Assembly: GCA_028067895.1 (NCBI GenBank)
Contig: JAPTUI010000359.1
Coordinates: 1-25,697 of the forward strand
DNA length: 25,697 nucleotides
Source of the DNA: Pseudomonadota bacterium
GTDB taxonomy: Bacteria; Pseudomonadota; Gammaproteobacteria; Steroidobacterales; Steroidobacteraceae
Direction of reading: 5' to 3'
The notes beneath the pieces are model-generated. The model saw nothing but the letters and a program-made list of their open reading frames with translations. It was not told the DNA's origin and did no database searches. Below are positions 1 to 8,614 of the stretch, piece by piece. The position numbers and the translations under genes are program-made. Every line of letters starts with the position of its first letter. The first letter of the stretch is position 1.

Positions 1-426
1 CAGGCGCCGGGTGCGCTCGATGCGCGCCTCGACGAAGGAACGGACCTCGGCCAGGTGCTCGGGGACGGCGGTGGCGATGACCGCCTGGGTGGCCCGCCTG
101 GCCAGGTCGCCCGCCAACCACGGGAACTCCCTGGCCCTGGCGGTGGCCTGTACCTCAGCCTCGTCATGGGCGACGGGGCTGTAGTCGAGGTAGGGGGCTT
201 CGGGGATCGTGGTGGCCGTGCCGTCGGCGTACAGTGCGACGAAGACGAAGCGGCGGGAGACGATCTGCTGGATACCGTGGGCGTCGACGCGACCGTCGGC
301 GATGGCGTGCTCCATGTAGACGAGCACCCACGGATCGACCTGCTCGCCGGTGGGGTTTACACTGTCGAGCAGGGCGCCGTCACGGTGAGCGTCCCGGCCG
401 ACTCCGGAGTGATCCTCGAACAATGA
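1..426 (-). pseudogene. SNF2/DEAD-like helicase, C-terminal region only, truncated at its 5' side and running off the window
   Basis: Reading the minus strand from 426 to 1 gives an uninterrupted 142-codon frame with convincing protein character. Recognisable stretches are LFEDHS, DPWVLVYMEHAIADGR, VSRRFVFVALYADG, APYLDYSPV and AVPEHLAEVRSFVEARIERT. This pattern recalls the post-helicase C-terminal region of the large SNF2-type helicases common in Actinobacteria, the group that includes DISARM DrmD-like proteins; that match is from memory, not a search. The protein continues past position 1. On its N-terminal side the recognisable sequence stops at about 420-426, exactly where the oppositely oriented glycosidase gene begins, so the motor domains are missing. 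It is therefore a remnant, a recombination junction or an assembly chimera. The plus-strand frame over the same bases is its antisense shadow. The coding sense is fairly sure; the family is moderately sure. Confidence 0.55.
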
Positions 427-2666
427 ACCCGAACGTGAGTGTGCGCAAGCGCAATGCAGGGGGGCGTCGTGCGCTGATCGCGCTGACGGCGGCGATGGCC
501 ATGGCGGCAGGCGGATCGGCCGTCGCAGGCAATTGGCACCGCTCGCTCACCTGGCAGGGCCGCGAGGCCCGGGTCGATCGGCTTCCCGGCGGGGTCTTTG
601 TGCTGCATGCCGCACCGGGCACCCGCAGGATTCTCCCGCAGCGGTTCCGCACGCACACGGCGAGCCCGCTATTCGATGCGCTGTTCGCCATGGCGCAGGC
701 GGATCTGCGCAAGGACTCGGTGCGCGCCATCGAGGATCCGGCCTTCAATCACGGCAAACCCATTCCCTGCCGCTGCTTCATCGCCGGGAAGGATTGGCCA
801 TTCGCGTGGACGCGCGACCTGTCTTATTCGACGGATCTGGCCTTGTGGCGATTCGATCCGCGACGCGCCAGGACCTCACTGTTGTTCAAGCTCTCGGCGG
901 TGCGCACCCCTGGCGTGCGGCCCGGCCTGTATGTGATGCAGGACACCGGGTCGGGCGGCAGCTGGCCGATCAGCACCGATCGGATCGTCTGGTTCCTCGG
1001 TGCTCAGCACCTGCTCGGGAACCGGCGGTTTGCTGCGACGGTCTACCGGGCAGTGCGCGACACCCTCGCTCAGGACCGCCGCTACACGTTCGATCGTCGC
1101 GTCGGGCTGTATCGCGGTGAGACCTCGTTTCTCGACTGGCGTCAGCAGACCTACCCGGAATGGACCGCGCACAACGTCGTATTCATCGCGCAGTCATTTT
1201 CGCTGTCCACCAACGTGCTGCATTACGATGCATTGCGCCTCGCAGCGTCCATGGCGCGTCAGCATGCCCACAGTGCGCTCGCGCAGCGTTATGCCGCACA
1301 GGCCGAGCGGTTGAAGCGTGCGATCAACCGGTGGTTCTGGCAGCCCAAGGCCGGTCTCTACATGAGCTACATCGGCGGGCGCGTCCGGCCCGCTCCGTAC
1401 GACGCCTATGATCTGCTCGGGCTCGATCTGGCGATCACCAGCGGCGTCGCGCCCCCGGCGCGGGCACGCCGTGTGCTCGAGCGCTACCCGATCTGGCCGG
1501 CCGGCAGTCCCGTCATCTGGCCCGAGCGGCGTGATCAGCCGATCTATCACAATCGGGCGATCTGGCCGTTCGTCAGCGATTTCACGCTGCGTGCAGCGCG
1601 GCGTGTCGAGGACGGCGCGCTGATCACGCGCGAAGTGCGCTCGCTGATGCGCGGCGCGGCCCTCTCGGGTTCGAACATGGAGAACTTCTCGCTGCTCGAG
1701 CAGTCGACCCATGTGCCCGGCAAGCTCGGCGGGCCCGTGGTCGACTCGCGCCGCCAGCTCTGGTCAGTCGCCGGCTACCTCGACATGGTCATCCGCGGTG
1801 TATTCGGCGTTCGTGACGATGGCGTCGTGCATCCGGAGGTGCCGGCTGCGCTCGTTCCGATGCTGTTCGGTGCCCGGCGCAGCATCGAGCTCGATCTCGG
1901 TGCGCGGCACATCGTGCTCGAGCGGCCGGCGCAGATCACCGGGACGCTGCTGGTGGCGGGCTCGGTGCGCACCCGCGGCGCGGTGACGCGCGTACAACTC
2001 GTCGGCCGCAGTGTCGCACCGGTACCGCTCAGGTTGAAGGCGCCGACGTATCTTCCGGCGACGCCGCCGGCCCCGCGCGTCACGGCGGTGGGCACGCATT
2101 GGCGCATCCGCTCATCCGTCGCGGGCATCCTCTACCGCAACGGACGACGTGTCGGATCGATTTCCGGGCCTCTCCTGCTGACGCAGCGCGCGGGCCTGGA
2201 GTGCTTCAGCGTCACCGCACTGGCCGGTGGACTGCAGTCGCTGCACAGCCGCTCGCGCTGCGTCGGACCGGTGAGCGCAGTCGGTTCGGCCTGGCCGCGG
2301 CATTGGACTGCCGCAGCGAGCGGCGCGTACCTCGCCTGGGTGGATTACGATAATGCCCATGGCCCGATCAGCACCGGCATCACCGCTGCCGTGCGCCAGT
2401 TGCTCGTGCAGTGCGGCGCCGCCGCAGCGCAGCACGGTACGCTGGTCATGCCGCAGAGCCACGGCGTGCAGGCCTCGACCGTGGTGCGCTTCGAGGCGCA
2501 CGGTGGCGAGCGGTGCACGTTCCAACTCGCCGGCGGGTTCAACATGAGCGATCTGGCGCACTTCGCGTACTACACGGGCGGGGCGGGCGGGGCATCGCGG
2601 CCGCTCAATGCGGCGGACATCTTCACGCTGCGGATTGCGCCGCTGCCGCCGAGGCCGTCGCGGTGA
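423..2666 (+). CDS. secreted six-hairpin (alpha/alpha)6-type glycosidase, specificity unknown
   Basis: A 747-residue protein. I start it at ATG 423 because a signal peptide follows directly: basic MNPNVSVRKRNAGGRR, then a hydrophobic Ala-rich run ending near GSAVAG (about residue 36). The frame stays open upstream to 234, but only across the antisense of the helicase remnant. The central part (about 85-520) has the feel of a six-hairpin glycosidase of the GH15/GH63/glycogen-debranching kind, with AWTRDLSY (128-135), GETSFLDW, PEWTAHN, IWPAGSPVIWPE and SNMENFSLLEQ. Acidic residues in these stretches are candidates for catalysis, but I cannot assign them. The last 170 residues look like an all-beta accessory region with several cysteines. 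The stop overlaps the GTG of the sugar porter gene, so the pair should act together: outside or periplasmic glycan cleavage followed by uptake. No ribosome-binding site or promoter is clear upstream, where the foreign junction lies. Confidence 0.7.
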   Translation: MNPNVSVRKRNAGGRRALIALTAAMAMAAGGSAVAGNWHRSLTWQGREARVDRLPGGVFVLHAAPGTRRILPQRFRTHTASPLFDALFAMAQADLRKDSVRAIEDPAFNHGKPIPCRCFIAGKDWPFAWTRDLSYSTDLALWRFDPRRARTSLLFKLSAVRTPGVRPGLYVMQDTGSGGSWPISTDRIVWFLGAQHLLGNRRFAATVYRAVRDTLAQDRRYTFDRRVGLYRGETSFLDWRQQTYPEWTAHNVVFIAQSFSLSTNVLHYDALRLAASMARQHAHSALAQRYAAQAERLKRAINRWFWQPKAGLYMSYIGGRVRPAPYDAYDLLGLDLAITSGVAPPARARRVLERYPIWPAGSPVIWPERRDQPIYHNRAIWPFVSDFTLRAARRVEDGALITREVRSLMRGAALSGSNMENFSLLEQSTHVPGKLGGPVVDSRRQLWSVAGYLDMVIRGVFGVRDDGVVHPEVPAALVPMLFGARRSIELDLGARHIVLERPAQITGTLLVAGSVRTRGAVTRVQLVGRSVAPVPLRLKAPTYLPATPPAPRVTAVGTHWRIRSSVAGILYRNGRRVGSISGPLLLTQRAGLECFSVTALAGGLQSLHSRSRCVGPVSAVGSAWPRHWTAAASGAYLAWVDYDNAHGPISTGITAAVRQLLVQCGAAAAQHGTLVMPQSHGVQASTVVRFEAHGGERCTFQLAGGFNMSDLAHFAYYTGGAGGASRPLNAADIFTLRIAPLPPRPSR

Positions 2667-4159
2667 GCCGCAAGCCGGAGTTGTCGGTCCGGCAGATTCT
2701 CAACATGTCGGTCGGCTTTCTGGGCATCCAGTTCGCCTTCGGGCTGCAGAATGCGAACGTCAGCCGCATCTTCCAGACGCTCGGGGCGCATCTGTCGCAG
2801 ATCCCGGCGCTGTGGATCGCCGCACCGCTCACCGGGTTGCTGGTCCAGCCGATCATCGGCTACGCCTCGGACCGCACCTGGGGACGGTTCGGCCGGCGCC
2901 GGCCGTACTTTCTCGCCGGCGCTCTGCTCACGACGCTGGCGTTGCTGATCATGCCGGAATCCCCGGCACTGTGGTTCGCCGCCGTGATGCTCTGGGTGAT
3001 GGATGCATCGGTGAACGTCTCCATGGAGCCATTTCGCGCCTTCGTCGCCGATCAGCTGCCGACCACGCAGCGGCCGCTCGGCTTCGCGCTGCAGACGCTG
3101 TTCATCGGCGTCGGAGCGGTGCTCTCCTCGGTGCTGCCCTGGGTGCTGGCGCATTTCGGGGTGTCCAATGTCGCGCCGCCAGGGGAGATCCCCGCGACGG
3201 TGCGCATCTCGTTCTACGTCGGCGGTGCCGTTCTCGTCGGTGCCGTGTTGTGGACCGTGCTCAGCACGCGCGAGTATCCGCCGGATCGCCTGCACGGATT
3301 CAGCGGCTCCCCGCCGGTGCAGCCGCTGACCGATGCCTCGCGCGCCTGGCGGCCGGGGCTGGTGCTGCTGGTACTCGGCGCGGGCGGGATTGCCGTCATT
3401 CATCGCGACGGACTCGATCGGCCGCTGTATCTGCTGGCCGGCGGTCTGGTGGCGGCGGGCGGACTGTTTCTGTGGCTCAGCCGCGCGCGCAGCCGCGGGA
3501 TGGTCCGAGAGGTGATGGCCGACCTCTACGGCATGCCGCGCGCGATGCGCCGGCTCGCCTGGGTGCAGTTCTTCTCCTGGTTTGCGATGTTCGCGCTGTG
3601 GATCTACACCACCCCGGCGGTCACCGCAGTGCAGTTCGGCAGCAGCAATCCGCTCTCGAGCGCCTATAACGCGGGGGCCAACTGGGTGGGCGTGCTGTTT
3701 GGTGCGTACAACGGCTTTGCCGTGCTGGCCGCGCTCATCATCCCGCAGCTCACCCGCTGGGCCGGGGTGCGCTGGACGCACGTGATCAATCTGGCCGCTG
3801 CCGCCGCGGGCTTGATTTCCTTCGTCTGGATCCGCGACCCGCGCTGGCTGCTGCTGTCGATGCTCGGGGTGGGTTTCGGGTGGGCGTCGATTCTCTCGCT
3901 GCCCTACACGCTGCTCGCCGACAACCTGCCGGCCGAGAAGATGGGGATCTACATGGGGATCTTCAACTTCTTCGTCGTCATCCCGCAGCTGCTCGCCGCG
4001 AGCGTGCTCGGGGTGCTGCTCGAGACGCTTTTTGCCGGGCAGGCGGTTTTCGGCCTGGTGCTGGGCGGCGTGAGCTTGGCACTGGCCGGCGTGTGCACGC
4101 TGCGCGTCGCGGAGCCGAATGCCAGCGTGCTCGCGGCGGCCTCAGCCCCGCAGAGCTAG
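2663..4159 (+). CDS. MFS sugar porter of the SLC45/GPH (maltose/sucrose-type) group
   Basis: A 498-residue inner-membrane protein with about 12 hydrophobic segments. The loop after the second segment carries DRTWGRFGRRRPYF (residues 70-83), the arginine-rich signature of the SLC45-like and plant sucrose-porter branch of the major facilitator superfamily; bacterial members such as Caulobacter MalY move maltose or related disaccharides with protons. I start it at GTG 2663, which overlaps the glycosidase stop as GTGA and has GAGG (2651-2654) eight bases upstream. The next methionine is at 2705 and would remove the conserved approach to the first membrane helix. The upstream secreted glycosidase suggests the substrate is an oligosaccharide product of that enzyme. 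The family is secure; the sugar is inferred. Confidence 0.85.
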   Translation: MSRKPELSVRQILNMSVGFLGIQFAFGLQNANVSRIFQTLGAHLSQIPALWIAAPLTGLLVQPIIGYASDRTWGRFGRRRPYFLAGALLTTLALLIMPESPALWFAAVMLWVMDASVNVSMEPFRAFVADQLPTTQRPLGFALQTLFIGVGAVLSSVLPWVLAHFGVSNVAPPGEIPATVRISFYVGGAVLVGAVLWTVLSTREYPPDRLHGFSGSPPVQPLTDASRAWRPGLVLLVLGAGGIAVIHRDGLDRPLYLLAGGLVAAGGLFLWLSRARSRGMVREVMADLYGMPRAMRRLAWVQFFSWFAMFALWIYTTPAVTAVQFGSSNPLSSAYNAGANWVGVLFGAYNGFAVLAALIIPQLTRWAGVRWTHVINLAAAAAGLISFVWIRDPRWLLLSMLGVGFGWASILSLPYTLLADNLPAEKMGIYMGIFNFFVVIPQLLAASVLGVLLETLFAGQAVFGLVLGGVSLALAGVCTLRVAEPNASVLAAASAPQS

Positions 4160-4201
4160 GCGCCGCCGGACTGCGGGCGGCCGCTCGGGGCGCTGATCGG
4201 G

Positions 4202-4207
4202 TATCCT
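4202..4207 (+). promoter_or_regulatory. possible -10 hexamer for gloB, near-leaderless start
   Basis: TATCCT ends seven bases before ATG 4214, so transcription would begin at the start codon itself. No good -35 and no Shine-Dalgarno sequence are visible. This is weak alone; it gains weight from similar placement before uvrD, mnmG and the S33 peptidase. Confidence 0.25.
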
Positions 4208-4213
4208 GTGCGG

Positions 4214-5002
4214 ATGCTGATCGAGCGCATCTGGACGGGCAACGCCTACCGCAATTTTCACTACCTGGTGGCCTGCCCGGAAACCGGCGAGGCGCTCGCC
4301 ATAGACCCCCTCGAGTGGCGGCTGTGCCACGACCTCGCACAGCGCAAGGGCTGGCGGATCACGCAGATCCTCAATACGCACGAGCATCGGGACCACACCG
4401 GCGGCAATGCCGGGCTGGTCGCGGCGAGCGGTGCCCAGGTGCTCGCGCACGCCGCGGCGGCAGAGCGGATCGGCGGCGTCGACCGCGGTCTCGGCGCGGG
4501 GGACGTGATCCGCGTCGGGCGGCTCGAACTCGAATGCCTGGATACCCCGGGACACACCCTGGCGCACGTGTGCCTGCTCGCGCACGCCGAGCAGCCCGCA
4601 CTCTTCAGTGGCGATACGCTGTTCAATGCCGGCGCGGGCAATTGCCACAACGGCGGGGATCCTGAGCGTCTCTACGAGACCTTCAGCCGGCTGCTTGCGC
4701 GCTTGCCGGAGACGACCCGGGTGTTCCCCGGTCACGACTACCTGATCCGCAATCTCGAATTCACGCTCGATCGCGAACCGGACAATGCGGCCGCTCGAGC
4801 GCTGCTGACGGACGTTCGGGCCGTTGATCCGGCCGATGCGCCGGTCACCACCCTGGCCGATGAGCGGCGGATCAACACCTTTTTTCGCCTCGACAGTGCC
4901 TCGCTCATCGAGCGGCTGCGCACCGCGACCCCCGAGCTGCCAGCCCATCCGGATGCCCGCACGGTCTTCCTGCGGCTGCGCGAGCTGCGCAACCGCTGGT
5001 AG
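4214..5002 (+). CDS. gloB: hydroxyacylglutathione hydrolase (glyoxalase II)
   Basis: A 262-residue cytosolic metallo-beta-lactamase-fold enzyme that hydrolyses S-D-lactoylglutathione to D-lactate and glutathione, the second step of methylglyoxal detoxification. The binuclear metal motif THEHRDH is at residues 55-61. Further ligand regions are DTPGHTLAHV, FSGDTLFNAGAGNC and the late FPGHDY; the C-terminal LDREPDN and the metal motifs are typical of glyoxalase II rather than a generic lactamase-fold hydrolase. Length matches the family (about 250-260). ATG 4214 (MLIERIW) is preferred over the in-frame GTG at 4208. The gene stands 54 bases after the sugar porter and 15 before uvrD. Its partner reaction could come from the gloA gene at the far end of the window. 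Confidence 0.92.
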   Translation: MLIERIWTGNAYRNFHYLVACPETGEALAIDPLEWRLCHDLAQRKGWRITQILNTHEHRDHTGGNAGLVAASGAQVLAHAAAAERIGGVDRGLGAGDVIRVGRLELECLDTPGHTLAHVCLLAHAEQPALFSGDTLFNAGAGNCHNGGDPERLYETFSRLLARLPETTRVFPGHDYLIRNLEFTLDREPDNAAARALLTDVRAVDPADAPVTTLADERRINTFFRLDSASLIERLRTATPELPAHPDARTVFLRLRELRNRW

Positions 5003-5008
5003 TAGAAT
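5003..5008 (+). promoter_or_regulatory. possible -10 hexamer for uvrD
   Basis: TAGAAT follows directly after the gloB stop codon and ends nine bases before ATG 5018, giving a leader of roughly zero to three bases. No -35 match and no Shine-Dalgarno sequence are visible. It could equally be chance; read-through from gloB is possible. Confidence 0.22.
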
Positions 5009-5017
5009 GCGCCGGCC

Positions 5018-7237
5018 ATGAGTCTCGACCCGATCCTCGAGCGGCTCAACGCGGCCCAGCGCGCCGCCGTGACCGCACCCCTCGGCCCGGTGCTGGTGCT
5101 GGCCGGCGCCGGCAGCGGCAAGACCCGCGTGCTCACGCATCGCATCGCCTGGCTGATCCAGGCCGAAGGGGTCTCGCCGCACGCCATCCTCGCCGTCACC
5201 TTCACCAACAAGGCCGCCGGCGAGATGCGCGCGCGCATCGAGTCCTTGCTCGGCATGCCGCCCGGGGTGCTCTGGATCGGCACCTTCCACGGCATCGCGC
5301 ACCGCCTGCTGCGCCGGCACTGGCACGAGGCCGGGCTCATCGAGAGCTTCCAGATCATCGATTCGGAAGATCAGCAACGCCTGATCAAGAAGATCCTCAG
5401 AGCGCAGCAGCTTGATGAGACCCGCTGGGTGCCGCGCGAGGTGCAGTGGTTCATCAATTCCAACAAGGACGAGGGGCGCCGTGCGAAGCATCTGAAGGCG
5501 GGCAACGATCCGATCCGCGCGCAGATGATCCGCCTGTATGTGCTCTACGAGGAGGCGTGTGCGCTCACCGGCGTGGTCGACTTCGCCGAGCTGCTGCTGC
5601 GCGCGTTCGAGCTGTGGCGCGATCAGCCGGCGCTGCTGGCGCATTACCGCCAGCGCTTCCGCCACATCCTGGTCGATGAGTTTCAGGACACCAACACCAT
5701 CCAGTATGCGTGGCTGAAGCTGATCGCCGGGGAAGGCGGCTGTCCGTTCGTGGTTGGGGATGACGATCAATCGGTCTACGGCTTTCGCGGCGCACGCGTG
5801 GAGAATCTGCAGCAGTTCGGGCAAGATTTCCCGGCGCTCAAGCTGTTCCGCCTGGAGCAGAACTACCGCTCGACGGGCACGATTCTCGCGGCGGCCAACG
5901 GGTTGATCACCAATAATTCCGGCCGGCTCGGCAAGACGCTCTGGACCAGTGGTGATGATGGAGAGCCGATCCGGGTTTACGCGGCTTTCAACGAGCGCGA
6001 CGAGGCGGAATTCGTCTGTCAGCGCATCCGCGAGCACGTCGCCCACGGCGGTCTGCATCGTGACGTCGCGATCCTCTACCGCTCGAACGCCCAGTCGCGG
6101 GTCTTCGAAGAGATGTTCCTCTCGGCACGCATTCCCTACCGCGTATACGGCGGCCTGCGATTCTTCGAGCGCGCCGAAATCAAGGATGCACTCGCCTACC
6201 TGCGCCTGATCGCCAACCGGCGCGATGACGCCTCGTTCGAGCGGGTGGTGAACCTGCCGACCCGGGGCATCGGCGCGAAGAGCCTGGAGACGTTGCGCAC
6301 CGCGGCCCGTGCCGTGGGCAGTCCGCTCTGGGAGGCCGCGCAGGCCACGATTGAGACAGACGCGCTCGGGCCGAAGGCCTCGGCGGCATTGCGCGGCTTT
6401 CTGGAACTCATCGAGCGGCTGAGCGCCGAAGTGCAGAGCCTTGCGCTGCACGAGCAGGTCGACCGCATGCTCGTGGTGAGTGGCCTGATCGAATTTCACA
6501 AGCGCGACAAAGCCGACCGCGGCGAGGCGCGCGTGGAGAACCTCGAGGAACTGGTGAGCGCCGCACGCGGCTTCCAGACCGACTCGATCGACACTGACCT
6601 GCCGCCGCTCGAGGCCTTCCTCGCCCACGTGACGCTCGAGTCCGGGGAAGGCCAGGCTGATGCCTGGGAGGACTGCGTGCAGATGATGACACTGCACACC
6701 GCGAAGGGACTGGAGTTCCCGATCGTGTTTCTCACCGGCATGGAGGACGGCCTGTTTCCGCACCAGCGTTCGATCGGCGACTTGGACGGTCTCGAGGAAG
6801 AGCGCCGCTTGTGCTACGTCGGCATGACGCGAGCCATGAAGCAGCTGTATCTGACGTATGCCGAACAACGCCGCCTGCACGGCATCGACAGTTACAGTCA
6901 GCCATCGCGTTTCATCAAAGAGACTCCACAGGAGCTCATCGAGGAAATCCGCCCGCGGCTGCAGGTGGCGCGGCCCGTGGCGAGTGGGCGATTCGCCCGC
7001 GAGTCCTCCTATGACAGCGTGCCGGTGCACCGTCCGAGCTACGGCGCGCCCCGGTCACGCCCTGAGCCGCTCATCCCGGGCATGCGGCTGGGTGCGCGGG
7101 TGCGCCATGGCAAGTTCGGCGAGGGTGTAATCCTCAACCTCGAGGGCAGCGGCCCGCAGGCGCGGGTCCAGGTCAACTTCGAGCGCCAGGGTACAAAGTG
7201 GCTGGTCATGCAATACGCCAATCTGGAACCCCTATGA
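5018..7237 (+). CDS. uvrD: DNA helicase II (UvrD), superfamily 1
   Basis: A 739-residue ATP-dependent 3'-5' DNA helicase for nucleotide excision and mismatch repair. Visible in order: Q-motif LNAAQRAAV (10-18), Walker A GAGSGKT (30-36), motif Ia TFTNKAAGEM, motif II DEFQDTN (from about 220), motif III DDDQSVYGFRGA, motif IV EQNYRST, motif V LHTAKGLEFPIVFLTGMEDGLFP and motif VI EEERRLCYVGMTRA. The last 50 residues (GARVRHGKFGEGVI to FERQGTKWLVMQYANLEPL) are the C-terminal Tudor-like module of UvrD/PcrA that contacts RNA polymerase, which separates it from Rep. Length fits (E. coli 720). Its stop overlaps the trkA start as ATGA, so repair helicase and potassium-channel regulator are co-transcribed. 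Confidence 0.96.
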   Translation: MSLDPILERLNAAQRAAVTAPLGPVLVLAGAGSGKTRVLTHRIAWLIQAEGVSPHAILAVTFTNKAAGEMRARIESLLGMPPGVLWIGTFHGIAHRLLRRHWHEAGLIESFQIIDSEDQQRLIKKILRAQQLDETRWVPREVQWFINSNKDEGRRAKHLKAGNDPIRAQMIRLYVLYEEACALTGVVDFAELLLRAFELWRDQPALLAHYRQRFRHILVDEFQDTNTIQYAWLKLIAGEGGCPFVVGDDDQSVYGFRGARVENLQQFGQDFPALKLFRLEQNYRSTGTILAAANGLITNNSGRLGKTLWTSGDDGEPIRVYAAFNERDEAEFVCQRIREHVAHGGLHRDVAILYRSNAQSRVFEEMFLSARIPYRVYGGLRFFERAEIKDALAYLRLIANRRDDASFERVVNLPTRGIGAKSLETLRTAARAVGSPLWEAAQATIETDALGPKASAALRGFLELIERLSAEVQSLALHEQVDRMLVVSGLIEFHKRDKADRGEARVENLEELVSAARGFQTDSIDTDLPPLEAFLAHVTLESGEGQADAWEDCVQMMTLHTAKGLEFPIVFLTGMEDGLFPHQRSIGDLDGLEEERRLCYVGMTRAMKQLYLTYAEQRRLHGIDSYSQPSRFIKETPQELIEEIRPRLQVARPVASGRFARESSYDSVPVHRPSYGAPRSRPEPLIPGMRLGARVRHGKFGEGVILNLEGSGPQARVQVNFERQGTKWLVMQYANLEPL

Positions 7238-8604
7238 AGATTCTCATCCTCGGTGCCGGTCAGGTCGGCCGCACGGTTGCCCGCCATTTCTCGCGCGAAG
7301 AGGCCAATGACGTCACCGTCATCGACAACGACGAGGATGTGTTGCGGGATCTGCAGGACCGGCTCGACGTGCACACGGTGGCCGGCAACGCTGCCTATCC
7401 GAGCGTCTTGCAGGCGGCCGGCGCCGGTGAGGCAGACTTGCTCGTTGCGCTGACCAACAGCGACGAAGTCAACATGATGGCCTGCGAAGTGGCGTTCCGG
7501 CTGTTCCGCACGCCGACCAAGATCGCACGCATCCGCTCCTTGGAGTACACCTCTCGGCCCGAGCTGTTCAGCGAGACGGCGATCCCGGTTGACGTGTTCA
7601 TCAGTCCGGAGCAGCTCGTCACGGAGTACCTCGAGCAACTCATTCATCACCCGGGCGCATTTCAGCTGCTCGAGTTCGCTGCCGGCAAGGTGCGTCTCGT
7701 CGGGGCGCGCGCCGAGCCCGGCGGACTGCTGGTCGGGCACAGTCTGCGGGAATTGCCGGAGCTGCTCGGGGAGATCCAGACGCGCGTGGTGGCGATCTAT
7801 CGCGCCAGCCGGCTCGTGCCGCCGCAGGGCGATTCGCTCATCGAGGCGGGCGATGAGGTCTTCTTTCTCGCCGCCGGCGAGGACGTGCACGGCGTGATCG
7901 GTGCGCTCAGGCGCGAGGATTCGCGTGTGCGGCGCGTGCTGATCGCCGGCGGCGGAAACATCGGGCAGCGGCTCGCACGCTCTCTGGAGCGCAGTGCGCA
8001 GGTCAAGCTCATCGAGCACGATCCGAGGCGCGCCCAGCTGATCTCCGAGCAATTGGAAAACACCATTGTGCTCTCCGGTGATGCAGCCGATGAGGAACTG
8101 CTGATCGAGGAGAACATCGACAGCACCGACGTGTTCGCCGCGATCACCAATTCCGAGGAGACCAATATTCTCTCGGCCATGCTGGCGAAGCGGCTCGGCG
8201 CCCGTCGGGTCATGGCGCTGGTGAATGCCTCCTCGTACGCCGACCTGATCGAGAGCGGCAGCATCGATGTGGCGGTGACCCCACAGACGATCACGATCGG
8301 AACGCTGCTGGCACACGTGCGCCGCGGCGAAGTGGTACGCGTACACGCGCTGCGGCGCGGCGCGGCTGAGGCGATCGAGGCGATGGCGCGAGGCGAGGAA
8401 CACAGCTCGCGCGTGGTGGGTCGCGCCGTGCAAGACATAGAGCTGCCCGAGGGCGCCACCATCGGCGCTATCGTGCGCGGCGAGCAGGTGTTGATGGCAC
8501 ACCATGACACGCGGATCCAGGCCAATGATCACCTCATTCTGTTCCTCGCCGACCGGCGCCACATCGATGCGGTGGAGCGCCTGTTGATGCGGGCGGCGCC
8601 CTGA
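7234..8604 (+). CDS. trkA: Trk potassium uptake regulatory subunit TrkA
   Basis: A 456-residue cytosolic NAD(H)-binding protein that gates the TrkH potassium channel; E. coli TrkA has 458. It has two RCK units. The first begins with the Rossmann glycine motif GAGQVG (residues 7-12) and includes VIDNDEDVLRDLQ and the NSDEVNM stretch. The second begins with GGGNIG (239-244) and includes IEHDPRRAQLISEQL, VLSGDAADEELL and NSEETNIL. Each is followed by a TrkA-C-type domain. The start at ATG 7234 overlaps the uvrD stop; an upstream in-frame GTG at 7198 lies inside uvrD and only adds unrelated residues. trkH follows ten bases later. Confidence 0.95.
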   Translation: MKILILGAGQVGRTVARHFSREEANDVTVIDNDEDVLRDLQDRLDVHTVAGNAAYPSVLQAAGAGEADLLVALTNSDEVNMMACEVAFRLFRTPTKIARIRSLEYTSRPELFSETAIPVDVFISPEQLVTEYLEQLIHHPGAFQLLEFAAGKVRLVGARAEPGGLLVGHSLRELPELLGEIQTRVVAIYRASRLVPPQGDSLIEAGDEVFFLAAGEDVHGVIGALRREDSRVRRVLIAGGGNIGQRLARSLERSAQVKLIEHDPRRAQLISEQLENTIVLSGDAADEELLIEENIDSTDVFAAITNSEETNILSAMLAKRLGARRVMALVNASSYADLIESGSIDVAVTPQTITIGTLLAHVRRGEVVRVHALRRGAAEAIEAMARGEEHSSRVVGRAVQDIELPEGATIGAIVRGEQVLMAHHDTRIQANDHLILFLADRRHIDAVERLLMRAAP

Positions 8605-8614
8605 TCGCCCGCGC

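Noticed and set aside
234..422. N-terminal extension of the glycosidase
   Set aside because: It is Arg-rich antisense of the helicase remnant and would bury the signal peptide that begins at 423.
55..426. A 123-codon plus-strand frame at the left edge
   Set aside because: The minus strand of the same bases gives a much more protein-like helicase segment; the plus frame is Gly/Asp/Val-rich shadow sequence.
4142..7030. A 962-codon open frame on the minus strand across gloB and uvrD
   Set aside because: It is exactly antisense to two well-identified genes; long antisense frames are expected at this GC content, and its translation has no recognisable domain.
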